64,000 nucleotides of DNA from assembly GCA_050480245.1 (NCBI GenBank), contig JBCNEQ010000055.1; one strand, written 5' to 3'. The position numbers and the translations under genes were made by a program. A model generated the notes under the pieces. The model worked only from the letters and a program-made list of their open reading frames with translations. It had not been told where the DNA came from and did no database searches. The stretch comes from Anoxybacillus sp050480245 (GTDB lineage Bacteria > Bacillota > Bacilli > Bacillales > Anoxybacillaceae). Positions 19,350-28,059 of the stretch are shown in pieces; within the stretch, counting starts at the first letter, position 1; each line of letters begins with the position of its first letter.

Positions 19350-20678
19350 ATGGAGAAAAATATTGGCGAAGCTATATTACGTGCATTACGCAATGGTACT
19401 GTACCAAGTGTTGGAACACATTTGCTACTTACCGGAAATAAAGAAGAAAAAGAATACTTAAACAAAGAATTAGACTATATTTCATTTGAAAACGACAATG
19501 GGCATGCTGGTTTTAAATTTATTTATGGGCCATATGGTTCCGGAAAATCTTTTTTATGTGAAGTACTAAAAGAAGATGCATTTAAAAAAGGATTTGTGGT
19601 ATCTGAAGTGGTAATAAGTAAAGCTGTTCAACTCCAAAATTTTGAAACAGTATACCAAGCAATCATGACTGGACTGAGGACTAGTTCTCAAAGGGAATAT
19701 TCTGCATTTAGACAAATAATTCAAGAATGGCTCTCAAAAGAAAAGAAAGATATTCTTCGTAAGTTTAATCTTGATCCAGACGAAAGTGATGAAGATGAGA
19801 AACAATTGATGGAACTTTTAGAACAAAGAATTAGCGATGAATTATCAAAAGCAAATGCAACGACACCCGGTATTGTTCAAGCCTTTCATAGTTTTTATAA
19901 AGGATTAATGGACGGTAACCGGCAGCTTTCTGACTGGGCACTAGGTTGGCTTGCTGGTGATAGTAGTATAGATCGAGCGGCTAAAGCAAAAATTGGAGTG
20001 ACTGGTAAGGTTGATAAAACTAATGCTTTTGAGTTTTTACTTGCACTTCTTCATATTTTAAAATTGTCTGGATATAAAGGATTGTTAATCATTATTGATG
20101 AAGTAGAAACGGTACGGAAAGAGCGTAAAGATGTGAGATATCAAGCGTTTGAAAATTTAAGGTTTTTAATCGATATGGTAAGTAAAGACCGTCTAAAAGG
20201 ATGTTACATGTTGTTTACAGGTACGGAAGAGCTAATTGAAAATGAGGATAGATCAATTAAGGAGCACGATGCCTTATTTTCAAGAATCAAACCTCTTTCT
20301 TTACAGCAAAAAGACGGGATCAATAAAGTATTTTCTACTCCTTTGATGAAATTGAATCGCTTTTCAACTGATCAATTAATTGAAATTTCCTACAAAGTAC
20401 GTGATATTCACGGAATAGTTCATGAATGGGTACCAAGTACGGTTATTGATGATTCTTTTATTTCACAATATGTCAAGTCGTTCACTGTAGCGTTTGACCA
20501 AGAGATTACAGTTTTGCCTCGAACATTTCTGAGAGAATTCATATTTGTATTAGATGCGGCAAAAGAAGGAAATGATGTTAGATCATTGTTAAATATAGAT
20601 TCTAATACTGTAGAGAGAATAAAACATAATATTGAAGTTGCTGGTGGAAGAGAAATGGCAGTTGATTTAGAATTATGA
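19350..20678 (+). CDS. brxD: BREX ATP-binding protein BrxD
   Basis: This 442-aa P-loop protein has Walker A GPYGSGKSF beginning at residue 60 and Walker B LLIIIDEVE at about 248-256. CYMLFTGTEELI follows as the sensor-like segment. The family (DUF2791/BrxD) occurs in BREX types 2 and 6, next to a helicase. The opening MEKNIGEAILRALRNGTVP is typical of it. The ATG follows TAGGTGAGAGT, eight bases after pglZ. Its last four bases overlap the helicase start (ATGA), so the two are translationally coupled and probably act as a pair. Confidence 0.9.
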   Translation: MEKNIGEAILRALRNGTVPSVGTHLLLTGNKEEKEYLNKELDYISFENDNGHAGFKFIYGPYGSGKSFLCEVLKEDAFKKGFVVSEVVISKAVQLQNFETVYQAIMTGLRTSSQREYSAFRQIIQEWLSKEKKDILRKFNLDPDESDEDEKQLMELLEQRISDELSKANATTPGIVQAFHSFYKGLMDGNRQLSDWALGWLAGDSSIDRAAKAKIGVTGKVDKTNAFEFLLALLHILKLSGYKGLLIIIDEVETVRKERKDVRYQAFENLRFLIDMVSKDRLKGCYMLFTGTEELIENEDRSIKEHDALFSRIKPLSLQQKDGINKVFSTPLMKLNRFSTDQLIEISYKVRDIHGIVHEWVPSTVIDDSFISQYVKSFTVAFDQEITVLPRTFLREFIFVLDAAKEGNDVRSLLNIDSNTVERIKHNIEVAGGREMAVDLEL

Positions 20679-22807
20679 GCCAGTCCTTTCGATTGTTAAC
20701 TAAGAGACTTCAACAAGGTATTATCGATCAATTAGGTTGGAAATCATTAAGAAGCGTACAGGAAAATAGTATTCCAGAAATATTATCAGGAAATAATGCC
20801 ATCATACAAGCAGCGACTGCGGGGGGAAAGACAGAAGCTGCTTTCCTCCCTATATTAAGTATTATACACGATGAAGGTTTAGCACCTTTGTCAGCTATTT
20901 ATATTAGTCCTATAAAAGCATTATTAAATAATCAAGAATATCGTTTAAAGAGGTTTACCTCATTAGTTGGTATTGATGCATTTAAATGGCATGGCGAAGT
21001 TTCGTCAAGTGATAAAAAACAATTTAAAAAAAGCCCTGAGCATATCATGGCAACAACACCTGAATCATTAGAAGTTCTTTTGATGAATGGAACTAATCGT
21101 TGTAACAGTCTATTTGAGAATCTTCGATTTATTGTCATTGATGAAGTACATTATTTTGCAGGGAATGATCGTGGTATACAACTAATGTCAATTATTGAGC
21201 GGATTCAACAATACTCTAAATATGATATTCAAAGAATTGGGCTATCTGCAACCATTGGAAATCCTAATGAATTATTAAATTGGATGCAAGGTACTAGTCA
21301 AAGAAATCAGTCGTGGATACAACCGGAACCAAATAGTAAAAGAAAAACAAAATTGTTTGTTAGATATATGAAGGAATGGTCCGACGAAGAACTCTCTAGA
21401 AAAGTAATTCCAGTATTAACAAAGCAAAAAAGTTTGTTTTTTGCTGATAGTAGATCTCTAGCTGAAAAAATCGCAAATACAGTGAATAATTTAGGTATTA
21501 AGAGCCGACTTCATCACTCTTCGATATCTAAAATTCATCGAGAATATACAGAATCCCTTTTGCAAAGTGAAAATGAACTTATGGTAGCTTGTACTAGCAC
21601 AATGGAGTTAGGAATAGATGTAGGTGACCTAGATGTCATTTTACAGTATAATGCTCCAAATACTGTTTCTTCTTTTTTACAGCGGTTGGGACGAACCGGA
21701 CGGAGAGAGGGAAGGCCTGCTCATTATGAATTTCTAACTGTTGACAGAGAAGCTTTGTTAAGAAGCATTGCCTTAGTAGAGTTAGCTCGCGAAAAGTGGG
21801 TGGAATCTGTAAGATTCTATACTCATTCTTATCATGTATTAATCCAACAAATCTTTTCGACTATTAGAGAAAAACAAGGTGCCACTCAAAAGCAACTGCT
21901 AACTTTGCTAAAGGGAAATCTAAATTTCAGCAGTATAAATGAAGATAGCTTCCGACAACTCTTAAATGGCTTAATTGAAGTAGGTTATTTATCAATTGTG
22001 GATGGAGTGTATTTTTTATCAGACGAGTTAGAAGAGAAATTTGCTCGAAAGAACTTCTTAGAGTTATGTTCGGTCTTTGAGACTTTTCCAGAGTTTGTTG
22101 TAAAGTATCAAAATCGAGATATTGGATCATTAGATTCGTGGTTCGTACAAGCTTTTTACAAGAGAAATGAGCCGTTTCTTTTTATTCTAAACGGTTACGT
22201 ATGGAAAGCAGTTGAAATCGATAAAAAACGCTTTATAATCCATGTACAAAGAGCTGAAAAAGGGGCCATTCCATTATGGCAAGGTTCTAGCCAAAAAACA
22301 TCATTTCATATTGCCCAAAAGATATTAAAGATTCTTTCAAGTAACGATGAGTATCCCTATATTGATCGAGATGCTAAAGAAAAATTGCAAGAATATCGAA
22401 CAGATTTTCAATACTTCGGAATGAAACCCGGAATGATGGTAATTGAGGAGGAACCTAAAGGATTTACTCTTCATACTTTTGCAGGAGATGAAGTCAATTT
22501 TACATTGGCACTACTATTAAAACATTACACAGGTGCAGAAGTAAAATCAAATTACCAAAAAGTAAAGTTTAATTTGGAAGGCTATCCATCCGAACGACTT
22601 GAACAAATACTTGATCAGATAAAAAACAATACTAGTGAAGATGAATTATTAGAATTAGTACATTATGTTGGAGATATCAAAATCGCGAAATTTCAAAAAT
22701 ACTTGCCCGAATTCGCTGAGAAGTGTTTTCTAAGGGAGAGGTTGTTCGATTTAAATTTATTAAAAACTTTTCTGAATAATTGTGAGATCGAATTAAGAAC
22801 TTTGTAA
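20675..22807 (+). CDS. brxHI: BREX helicase BrxHI (DEAD/DEAH superfamily 2)
   Basis: This 710-aa Lhr-like superfamily 2 helicase has the Q-like and Walker A region ATAGGKTEAAFLP near residue 47, the DEVH box (VIDEVHYF) with its aspartate at 156, motif III LSATIGNP, and a C-terminal helicase lobe with MVACTSTMELGIDVGDLD and the arginine finger region QRLGRTGRREG. The remaining 300 residues are family-specific winged-helix and C-terminal domains. It is the last gene of the locus and overlaps brxD by four bases. No terminator follows. The stop lies against the truncated recombinase on the opposite strand, where the 3' ends overlap by 15 bp. Confidence 0.92.
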   Translation: MSQSFRLLTKRLQQGIIDQLGWKSLRSVQENSIPEILSGNNAIIQAATAGGKTEAAFLPILSIIHDEGLAPLSAIYISPIKALLNNQEYRLKRFTSLVGIDAFKWHGEVSSSDKKQFKKSPEHIMATTPESLEVLLMNGTNRCNSLFENLRFIVIDEVHYFAGNDRGIQLMSIIERIQQYSKYDIQRIGLSATIGNPNELLNWMQGTSQRNQSWIQPEPNSKRKTKLFVRYMKEWSDEELSRKVIPVLTKQKSLFFADSRSLAEKIANTVNNLGIKSRLHHSSISKIHREYTESLLQSENELMVACTSTMELGIDVGDLDVILQYNAPNTVSSFLQRLGRTGRREGRPAHYEFLTVDREALLRSIALVELAREKWVESVRFYTHSYHVLIQQIFSTIREKQGATQKQLLTLLKGNLNFSSINEDSFRQLLNGLIEVGYLSIVDGVYFLSDELEEKFARKNFLELCSVFETFPEFVVKYQNRDIGSLDSWFVQAFYKRNEPFLFILNGYVWKAVEIDKKRFIIHVQRAEKGAIPLWQGSSQKTSFHIAQKILKILSSNDEYPYIDRDAKEKLQEYRTDFQYFGMKPGMMVIEEEPKGFTLHTFAGDEVNFTLALLLKHYTGAEVKSNYQKVKFNLEGYPSERLEQILDQIKNNTSEDELLELVHYVGDIKIAKFQKYLPEFAEKCFLRERLFDLNLLKTFLNNCEIELRTL

Positions 22808-23533
22808 ACTGATACTTTTGTTTATTAAGACTATGTGTAAGATTTCTTTAAATATCTTATGTAAACCACGCGGATTCAGTTTTTTGCCGTTTTTATTTAA
22901 AAATACCGGTTGGGAAGGATGGAGCTGATATTCTTCTAAACTTCCCATATAGCTCTTAATTAAAGGGACAACCATGGGATGAAGAGGGAGTAAGCGCTCT
23001 TTTTTTCCTTTCCCATATATGCGTATCGTGTTGTTCGATAAATCAATTTGTTCCCAAGTTAGTTCAACAATTTCAGATCTTCGCATACCCGTAGTGGCTA
23101 ACAGTTTAAATAGAAGATGGTTTCGCATCGCCATTCGGCTATTGTCTTACTCCAAAAAATGGAACAGCTTTCGTAGTTCAGACAAAGACATATAAGTCGG
23201 TAATTTGCTATCCGTTTTAGGAGTATCAATTCCGATCATAAAATCGCTGTCGATTAGATTTTCTTTGACACAGTATTTACTGAACGATTTCAAGCAAGAA
23301 ATTCTCCGATAGACCGTTCTAGGCTTGACATTTTCTTTTGTAATCTGATGCTGGATGAAGCGACGAACATGCGTTTTTGTAATGTCATGAAGTTGTACAG
23401 AATAACCGTGTTGAATTAAGAAGTTCTCGAAACATCTCAAATCATAAGCATAACCATCAACGGTGTTAAGTGAATAGTTTTTTTCAATTTGCAAGTACAA
23501 CACAAATTCATCAATGGCTTGTCGAAACAACAT
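22793..23533 (-). pseudogene. tyrosine recombinase (XerC/D-like), nonsense and truncated
   Basis: From ATG 23533, behind GGAGGTG, the frame gives a SAM-like N-terminal domain (FVLYLQIEKNYSLNTVDGYAYDL) and runs to a TAA at 23147-23149. It resumes in the same frame with four codons and MAMRNHLLFKLLATTGMRRSEI, which carries the first catalytic arginine. The stop is explained by a single CAA to TAA change. The protein then runs to LNPRGLHKIFKEIL near 22838 and ends in unrelated codons. The HxxR, second histidine and tyrosine nucleophile segments are missing. The enzyme cannot be active. The deletion point coincides with the end of the BREX operon. Confidence 0.85.
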
Positions 23534-23916
<383 letters not shown>

Positions 23917-24111
23917 TTAAGCAATATCTTCGTTGTAATAGCGAACACCTTTATATTGAATGCGGATCGGAATTTGTTTCTCACGCTCATGCTGGCGACA
24001 TAATTTTTTTGCTTTTGTGCACGCATCCATCATTCCATCAGCAATAATTGCTTCTTCCCATACAATTGGTTGTTGATGATGTGTGCTAAAAGTGAAAATG
24101 TACTGTTTCAT
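23917..24111 (-). CDS. small conserved-looking hypothetical protein, 64 aa
   Basis: The frame is open from further upstream, but AAAGGAGGATTTAT directly before ATG 24111 fixes the start at MKQYIFTF. The product is 64 aa, charged, with one CRQHERE segment and a C-terminal GVRYYNED, and has no membrane segment or obvious domain. It has its own strong terminator and an AT-rich upstream region, so it is probably a monocistronic expressed gene. I do not recognise the family. It marks the return from the accessory region to core chromosome. Confidence 0.65.
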   Translation of the reverse strand: MKQYIFTFSTHHQQPIVWEEAIIADGMMDACTKAKKLCRQHEREKQIPIRIQYKGVRYYNEDIA

Positions 24112-24231
24112 ATAAATCCTCCTTTCTTTTTCTTTTATATTCAACCATTCATTATTATAATGTAAATCTGTATTACAATAAAGATTGAAACTGTTACAAC
24201 ATTGTAAACTTTTACAATAAAGTTTGTAAAT

Positions 24232-24259
24232 AAAAACACCCGAAACATTGGGTGTTTTT
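24232..24259 (-). terminator. intrinsic terminator of norD-like gene
   Basis: AAAAACACCC pairs with GGGTGTTTTT around an eight-base loop; the minus-strand T-run directly follows the gene stop. Confidence 0.75.
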
Positions 24260-26162
24260 ACAATTTGTATAACAATAATTTCCTTAACAATGGCGCTAAA
24301 AATGTTGGCAATTGCTCTACATTTGGAACAAGTACACTATAATGCCCATATATATTTTCGATCGTTTTTTGTTGACTTTCGGTAATCATTCCGTTAGCTA
24401 AAAACACATTTACTACTTCAATTTGTAATTTCCGCGCTTCCATGACCGCTTCATGTGTATCTACAATTCCGTTTTGATCATACCCGAAAGCCGCTGGTTC
24501 TCCGTCAGAAAAGACAAGTAAAAATTTTTGTTTTTCACTTCTTTTCTGCAACTCTTGCGTCATTAACCGAATAGCAAAACCATCACGATTATCTTCTTGG
24601 GGTTCAAGTTGCATAATCTCCGTACCATGTCTCATTTTTAAAGACATATCAAAATCGATAACGGTTTGGAAATAATTTGGTTGATAAGATGAGTTTGCTT
24701 CGTTTGTATCCTCCCAAAAACCGACAATTTTATGCGGAACACGGAGCGATTTGAGCGACTCGTGGAATAAAACAATTCCCCTTTTTGTTTCTTCCATTTT
24801 GTCATACATCGATGCCGAACAATCGACAAGCAATACAAAAACAGCATCTAACAATGGAGATGTTTCATGTTTTTTATAAAATAAACGCGGATGTTCCTCC
24901 ATAAAAAAGCGTAATAGCTTTTTGTTTAAACGTCCTGCATGCAAGTCTGTGCGCGGGTGTATTTTTTTATGTTCAAGCACTTTTTCGATCGTTTGCGTTA
25001 ATTTTTTTTGATATGGTACAATCGTTTCCCGATGGTGTTCATATTTTCTGATTTGCTCTACTGTCGGTGGCGAGGCAGTCACAAATATCGGCCTAGCATA
25101 CCGATTCTCTTTTCCGTATTCGCACACTGAACGTCCAACAAGTTCTTGGCGTTGCTCTTGTTGTTCTAGTTGTGCATAATCATTATGTGTCGTTTTTTGT
25201 GATGAGCCATGCACAATTCCAAGTGCTTGATCTCCCGCTTCACCTTGCCGAATGCCTTCCCCGAGTAAATCCGTCTGTGAGCCTTGTTCTAAATCAAACT
25301 GTAAAAAACTATTCGTCATATCGCTTGTTTCGCGATGCCATGTATGCATCACCTCTTGAAAAACGTCTTCATTTTCTGCTTTTTTATCAAGCACATCATG
25401 ATTTTTTAGCGGATCTTTACGGCGAATATCCGCTCTTTCTTCTTGTTGATCAATGTAAATGTATGCAGGGAGATGAAAATACGTATTTAGCATATCGGCA
25501 TCTAATAATTCTTCTAACACATCTATGATTGTAAGGACAATACGTGAAATATGAGCAGTTGATTTTGCATCATATACGTATCGTATTTCACGCTCAATAA
25601 ACGGGAGGGCTAATCGTAAATGTTCAGGGAGAAAATCGTTTTGCGCTGGTTGTTCCGCTGTTAATAGTAAATATAAATAATTAAACAACGCATCTGTATG
25701 GACGCTTTTTACCATATTTACATTCCATTGTGTTTGAAAATAATGACGATATACATGCTTCCGAATTGCGAATGCTTTTTTCGTTCCAGCGCGATCAAGT
25801 CGACATATATCTTCTAAACGAAGATCTTCGAGCAAAACAAACAATTGTTTCGCAAAATTCGGGATAGAGTACGGCTGGATTTGATTAAGAAAGAAAATAA
25901 TATCATCATCATCTGTATGATAAAAATTCCCAATCGTTCGCAAAAATACATCGCTTTTTAATCCATATACGTAATGCTCTTTCGGACGATTATCCCAAAA
26001 ATGACTAACAACGACTTTTTTATGTTTCCGATCAAGATACGACTGATAACCAAATTCGAGCTCCATTTGCTCATCTTTTGTTAATGTTTTCACTAAATCA
26101 GATAGCTCCATAAACAAAAAAGAATCGACTTTTTTATCGTTAAACATAATAAAACGATTCAT
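24258..26162 (-). CDS. norD: VWA-domain protein, NorD/CobT-like
   Basis: The protein has 634 residues. A variable N-terminal half is followed by a C-terminal von Willebrand A domain with the MIDAS motif DCSAS near residue 445 (VFVLLVDCSASM) and FLLVFSDGEPAAFG, the distal metal loop. Proteins of this shape pair with a MoxR-type AAA ATPase to insert metal or remodel a client enzyme; NorD does this for nitric oxide reductase. The partner ATPase lies 10 bp upstream on the same strand. No reductase gene is visible in the window, so the client is unknown and the NorD name is by family. Confidence 0.75.
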   Translation of the reverse strand: MNRFIMFNDKKVDSFLFMELSDLVKTLTKDEQMELEFGYQSYLDRKHKKVVVSHFWDNRPKEHYVYGLKSDVFLRTIGNFYHTDDDDIIFFLNQIQPYSIPNFAKQLFVLLEDLRLEDICRLDRAGTKKAFAIRKHVYRHYFQTQWNVNMVKSVHTDALFNYLYLLLTAEQPAQNDFLPEHLRLALPFIEREIRYVYDAKSTAHISRIVLTIIDVLEELLDADMLNTYFHLPAYIYIDQQEERADIRRKDPLKNHDVLDKKAENEDVFQEVMHTWHRETSDMTNSFLQFDLEQGSQTDLLGEGIRQGEAGDQALGIVHGSSQKTTHNDYAQLEQQEQRQELVGRSVCEYGKENRYARPIFVTASPPTVEQIRKYEHHRETIVPYQKKLTQTIEKVLEHKKIHPRTDLHAGRLNKKLLRFFMEEHPRLFYKKHETSPLLDAVFVLLVDCSASMYDKMEETKRGIVLFHESLKSLRVPHKIVGFWEDTNEANSSYQPNYFQTVIDFDMSLKMRHGTEIMQLEPQEDNRDGFAIRLMTQELQKRSEKQKFLLVFSDGEPAAFGYDQNGIVDTHEAVMEARKLQIEVVNVFLANGMITESQQKTIENIYGHYSVLVPNVEQLPTFLAPLLRKLLLYKL

Positions 26163-26172
26163 TTAGCCACCC

Positions 26173-27060
26173 TCATTCATCAAACAACGTTTCTGCCAAA
26201 TTACGCACAGCAGCTTTTTCGCGATCATCTTCTAATTTTTCAACAATAGCGCGCTCGATCGCTCGTAACGGTGGAATGTACACAGCTAAATCGCAAGCAT
26301 CAATTAATGCCCGAATCGATGCTGCTTCCTCTGATACATATCCTTGCTTCACTTGAACAATTAAATCGGCAGACAACGTAACAAAACGATTTAATAATGT
26401 CTCATTTGTTAACTTCGTTTGCTGTTGTAAAATACGTTTTAATGCCTCCCCTTGAACATACGGTACATCAATAACAACAAAGCGATTTTTTAACGCTTCA
26501 TTTAGCGGAACCGTCCCGACATATCCTTCATTAATCGCTGCAATAACACCAAATGTTGGTTTTGCCTTTACAACTTCAGCAGTAAATGGATTTGTAATCA
26601 TTTTTCGATAATCGAGCACTCCGTTTAAAATTGGTAACGTCTCTGGCTTAGCCATATTAATTTCATCAATGTATAATAAATGCCCTTTTGTCATCGCTTG
26701 AATGACCGGTCCAGGAATAAATTCAATCGTCGCTTGTCCGTTCGTTTGTTGGATTGTTTTAAATCCAAGCATCGCTTCAGCATCTAAATCGATCGAACAG
26801 TTAATGCTATGCATTGGCTGTCCAAAGAAAAGCGATAACGTTTCGGCTAGTTTTGTTTTCCCTGATCCTGTCGGCCCCTTTAACAACACATTTTTTCCTA
26901 GAGCCAAAGCAATAATTGCGTCATATAAAATGGACTCATGAGCGGGTGTATATGCCGTATATTCAGCCTGTTCGTCTATGTTATTTTTAAACATCTCTCT
27001 TCTTTCTTTAACGATCGCTTCAATCGTTTCTGGTAGTGTAAATGACTGTGTATAAATCAT
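26173..27060 (-). CDS. norQ: MoxR-family AAA ATPase, NorQ/CbbQ-like
   Basis: This AAA+ ATPase of 295 residues, counted from ATG 27060 behind GAGAGGAATG, has Walker A GPTGSGKTKLAE, Walker B LLYIDEINMAKPE, and AINEGYVGTVPLNEALKNRF with the sensor and arginine-finger residues. NorQ/CbbQ ATPases act as chaperones with a VWA partner (here the next gene) to activate a metalloenzyme. The frame is open 28 codons further upstream, but those residues look like untranslated sequence. A 23-bp palindrome lies about 80 bp upstream and may regulate the pair. Confidence 0.8.
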   Translation of the reverse strand: MIYTQSFTLPETIEAIVKERREMFKNNIDEQAEYTAYTPAHESILYDAIIALALGKNVLLKGPTGSGKTKLAETLSLFFGQPMHSINCSIDLDAEAMLGFKTIQQTNGQATIEFIPGPVIQAMTKGHLLYIDEINMAKPETLPILNGVLDYRKMITNPFTAEVVKAKPTFGVIAAINEGYVGTVPLNEALKNRFVVIDVPYVQGEALKRILQQQTKLTNETLLNRFVTLSADLIVQVKQGYVSEEAASIRALIDACDLAVYIPPLRAIERAIVEKLEDDREKAAVRNLAETLFDE

Positions 27061-27137
27061 GATGTCATTCCTCTCTATATTTTCATACGTACGTATTGTA
27101 CAAAAAACAAATGAATTTGTGCAAACAAAAGAACAGT

Positions 27138-27160
27138 TTAACATAATTGTATTATGTTAA
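27138..27160. promoter_or_regulatory. palindromic operator candidate upstream of norQD
   Basis: TTAACATAAT (27138-27147) and ATTATGTTAA (27151-27160) form a perfect 10-bp inverted repeat with a 3-bp centre. It has no T-run, so an operator is more likely than a terminator. The binding factor is unknown. Confidence 0.45.
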
Positions 27161-27189
27161 CAAAATATAAAAAGGAGAGCCACTCGGCT

Positions 27190-27453
27190 TTATCGACTTT
27201 TGACGAGTAGCTCAACTGCTTCTTGAATTAATTTTTCACTTTCTAATGACCCTGTTTCAATATCTTTGCGAATGCAACGTTCCAAATTAGCGCTTACGAC
27301 AACTGCAATGGCACGATCTACAGCGCTACGAATGGCTGATAGTTGCGCGACAACTTCTTTGCAGTCTTTTTGCTCGTCCATCATTTTGAGCACACCACGA
27401 ACTTGTCCTTCGATTCGTTTTAACCGGTTTTTGACTTGGTTATCGTATGTCAT
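27190..27453 (-). CDS. CsoR/CstR-family repressor, CstR-like
   Basis: This 87-aa all-helical DUF156 repressor opens VKNRLKRIEGQVRGVLKMM. The family sensor cysteines fall at C31 and C60, exactly the CstR positions. Copper-sensing CsoR has a histidine four residues before the second cysteine; here that residue is N56 (NLERC). The pattern therefore favours a persulfide/sulfide sensor like CstR rather than a copper sensor. A palindromic operator candidate lies 22-41 bp upstream of the start, consistent with autoregulation. No rhodanese or other sulfur gene is next to it, so its targets must lie elsewhere. Confidence 0.8.
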   Translation of the reverse strand: MTYDNQVKNRLKRIEGQVRGVLKMMDEQKDCKEVVAQLSAIRSAVDRAIAVVVSANLERCIRKDIETGSLESEKLIQEAVELLVKSR

Positions 27454-27474
27454 GTTTATCGAACTCCCTTTCTT

Positions 27475-27494
27475 ATATACCCTTATAAGTATAT
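27475..27494. promoter_or_regulatory. operator candidate for the CstR-like repressor
   Basis: ATATACCCTTATAAGTATAT is an imperfect palindrome (ATATAC / GTATAT) just upstream of the repressor gene and between it and rtp. The AT-flanked CCC resembles CsoR/CstR-type sites in general layout. Confidence 0.45.
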
Positions 27495-27516
27495 TAAATG
27501 AAACATCATTCTTTTG

Positions 27517-27891
27517 TCAACTAAAATTATCTTTAATCGCTTTACGAATGAGCGCTTCACAGCGATCCAGTTCTGTTTTTAGTTGTCGTTTATATAGCTG
27601 GGCTTTTTTATATCCTTCCTCAGTAAAACGATAATAAACAACCTCCTGATATTTCATCCCTTCTTTCTTCTTTTTCACTTGTTCTAAAATTCCATCTTCA
27701 ATTAAATCGTGTAATGCTTTATACACTTCGGAATGATTTGGACGATAACCAAATGGTTGAAACTCTTCGCGAAGTACGTCTAACAATTTAAGCCCGTACA
27801 GTCGTTCTTGTTCTGTTAACGTAATTAAGTATAGTTTTAAAAACGCTCGTTGTTTTAGTAAAAATCCACTCGGCCTTCTTTTTTCACTCAT
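27517..27891 (-). CDS. rtp: replication terminator protein RTP
   Basis: This 124-aa winged-helix protein closely resembles Bacillus subtilis RTP, as recalled, along its full length. Examples are GFLLKQRAFLKLYLITLTEQ, RLYGLKLLDVLREEF, PNHSEVYKALHDLIEDGIL and the C-terminal dimer helix YKRQLKTELDRCEALI. RTP dimers bind Ter sites and stop replication forks in one direction in the chromosome terminus. The start at 27891 is fixed by GGAGGAGG nine bases before it. A Ter-like sequence adjoins the predicted promoter, as in B. subtilis, where RTP represses its own gene. PadR-type regulators share the fold, but the sequence match is specific. Confidence 0.92.
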   Translation of the reverse strand: MSEKRRPSGFLLKQRAFLKLYLITLTEQERLYGLKLLDVLREEFQPFGYRPNHSEVYKALHDLIEDGILEQVKKKKEGMKYQEVVYYRFTEEGYKKAQLYKRQLKTELDRCEALIRKAIKDNFS

Positions 27892-27954
27892 CTTTTTTCC
27901 TCCTCCTTTCACATGACACATTCTTCATCTAAAAGAAAATCCCTTCCTTACTTC

Positions 27955-27985
27955 ATTATAATTGAACATTTTTATTTTTATTCAA
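27955..27985 (-). promoter_or_regulatory. rtp promoter candidate
   Basis: On the minus strand, TTGAAT (27985-27980) and TATAAT (27960-27955) are 19 bp apart, about 65 bp upstream of the rtp start. The Ter-like core lies five bases upstream of the -35 hexamer. Confidence 0.5.
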
Positions 27986-28014
27986 TTTTTATTTAGAACA
28001 TAGTTTTATTATAT
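27985..28014 (-). other. Ter-like RTP binding site 1
   Basis: The minus strand reads CTATGTTCTAAAT at 28003-27991. The recalled B. subtilis Ter core is CTATGTAC(C/T)AAAT, so one position differs. The 17-bp block TTATTTAGAACATAGTT (27989-28005) recurs exactly at the second site at 61330-61346. It lies about 100 bp upstream of rtp, the expected place for an autoregulatory Ter. Confidence 0.75.
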
Positions 28015-28024
28015 AAATTTTCAC

Positions 28025-28053
28025 AAAAAAGAAGAGGGGATTCCCTCTTCTTC
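28025..28053 (-). terminator. intrinsic terminator of purU
   Basis: AAGAAGAGGG and CCCTCTTCTT form a stem with a GATT loop, and the minus strand continues into TTTTTTGTG just past the purU stop. Confidence 0.8.
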
Positions 28054-28059
28054 TCTATT

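Noticed and set aside
22831..22850. CTATGT sequence near the end of brxHI as a third Ter site
   Set aside because: Only the first six bases match; the following AAAT half of the core is absent.
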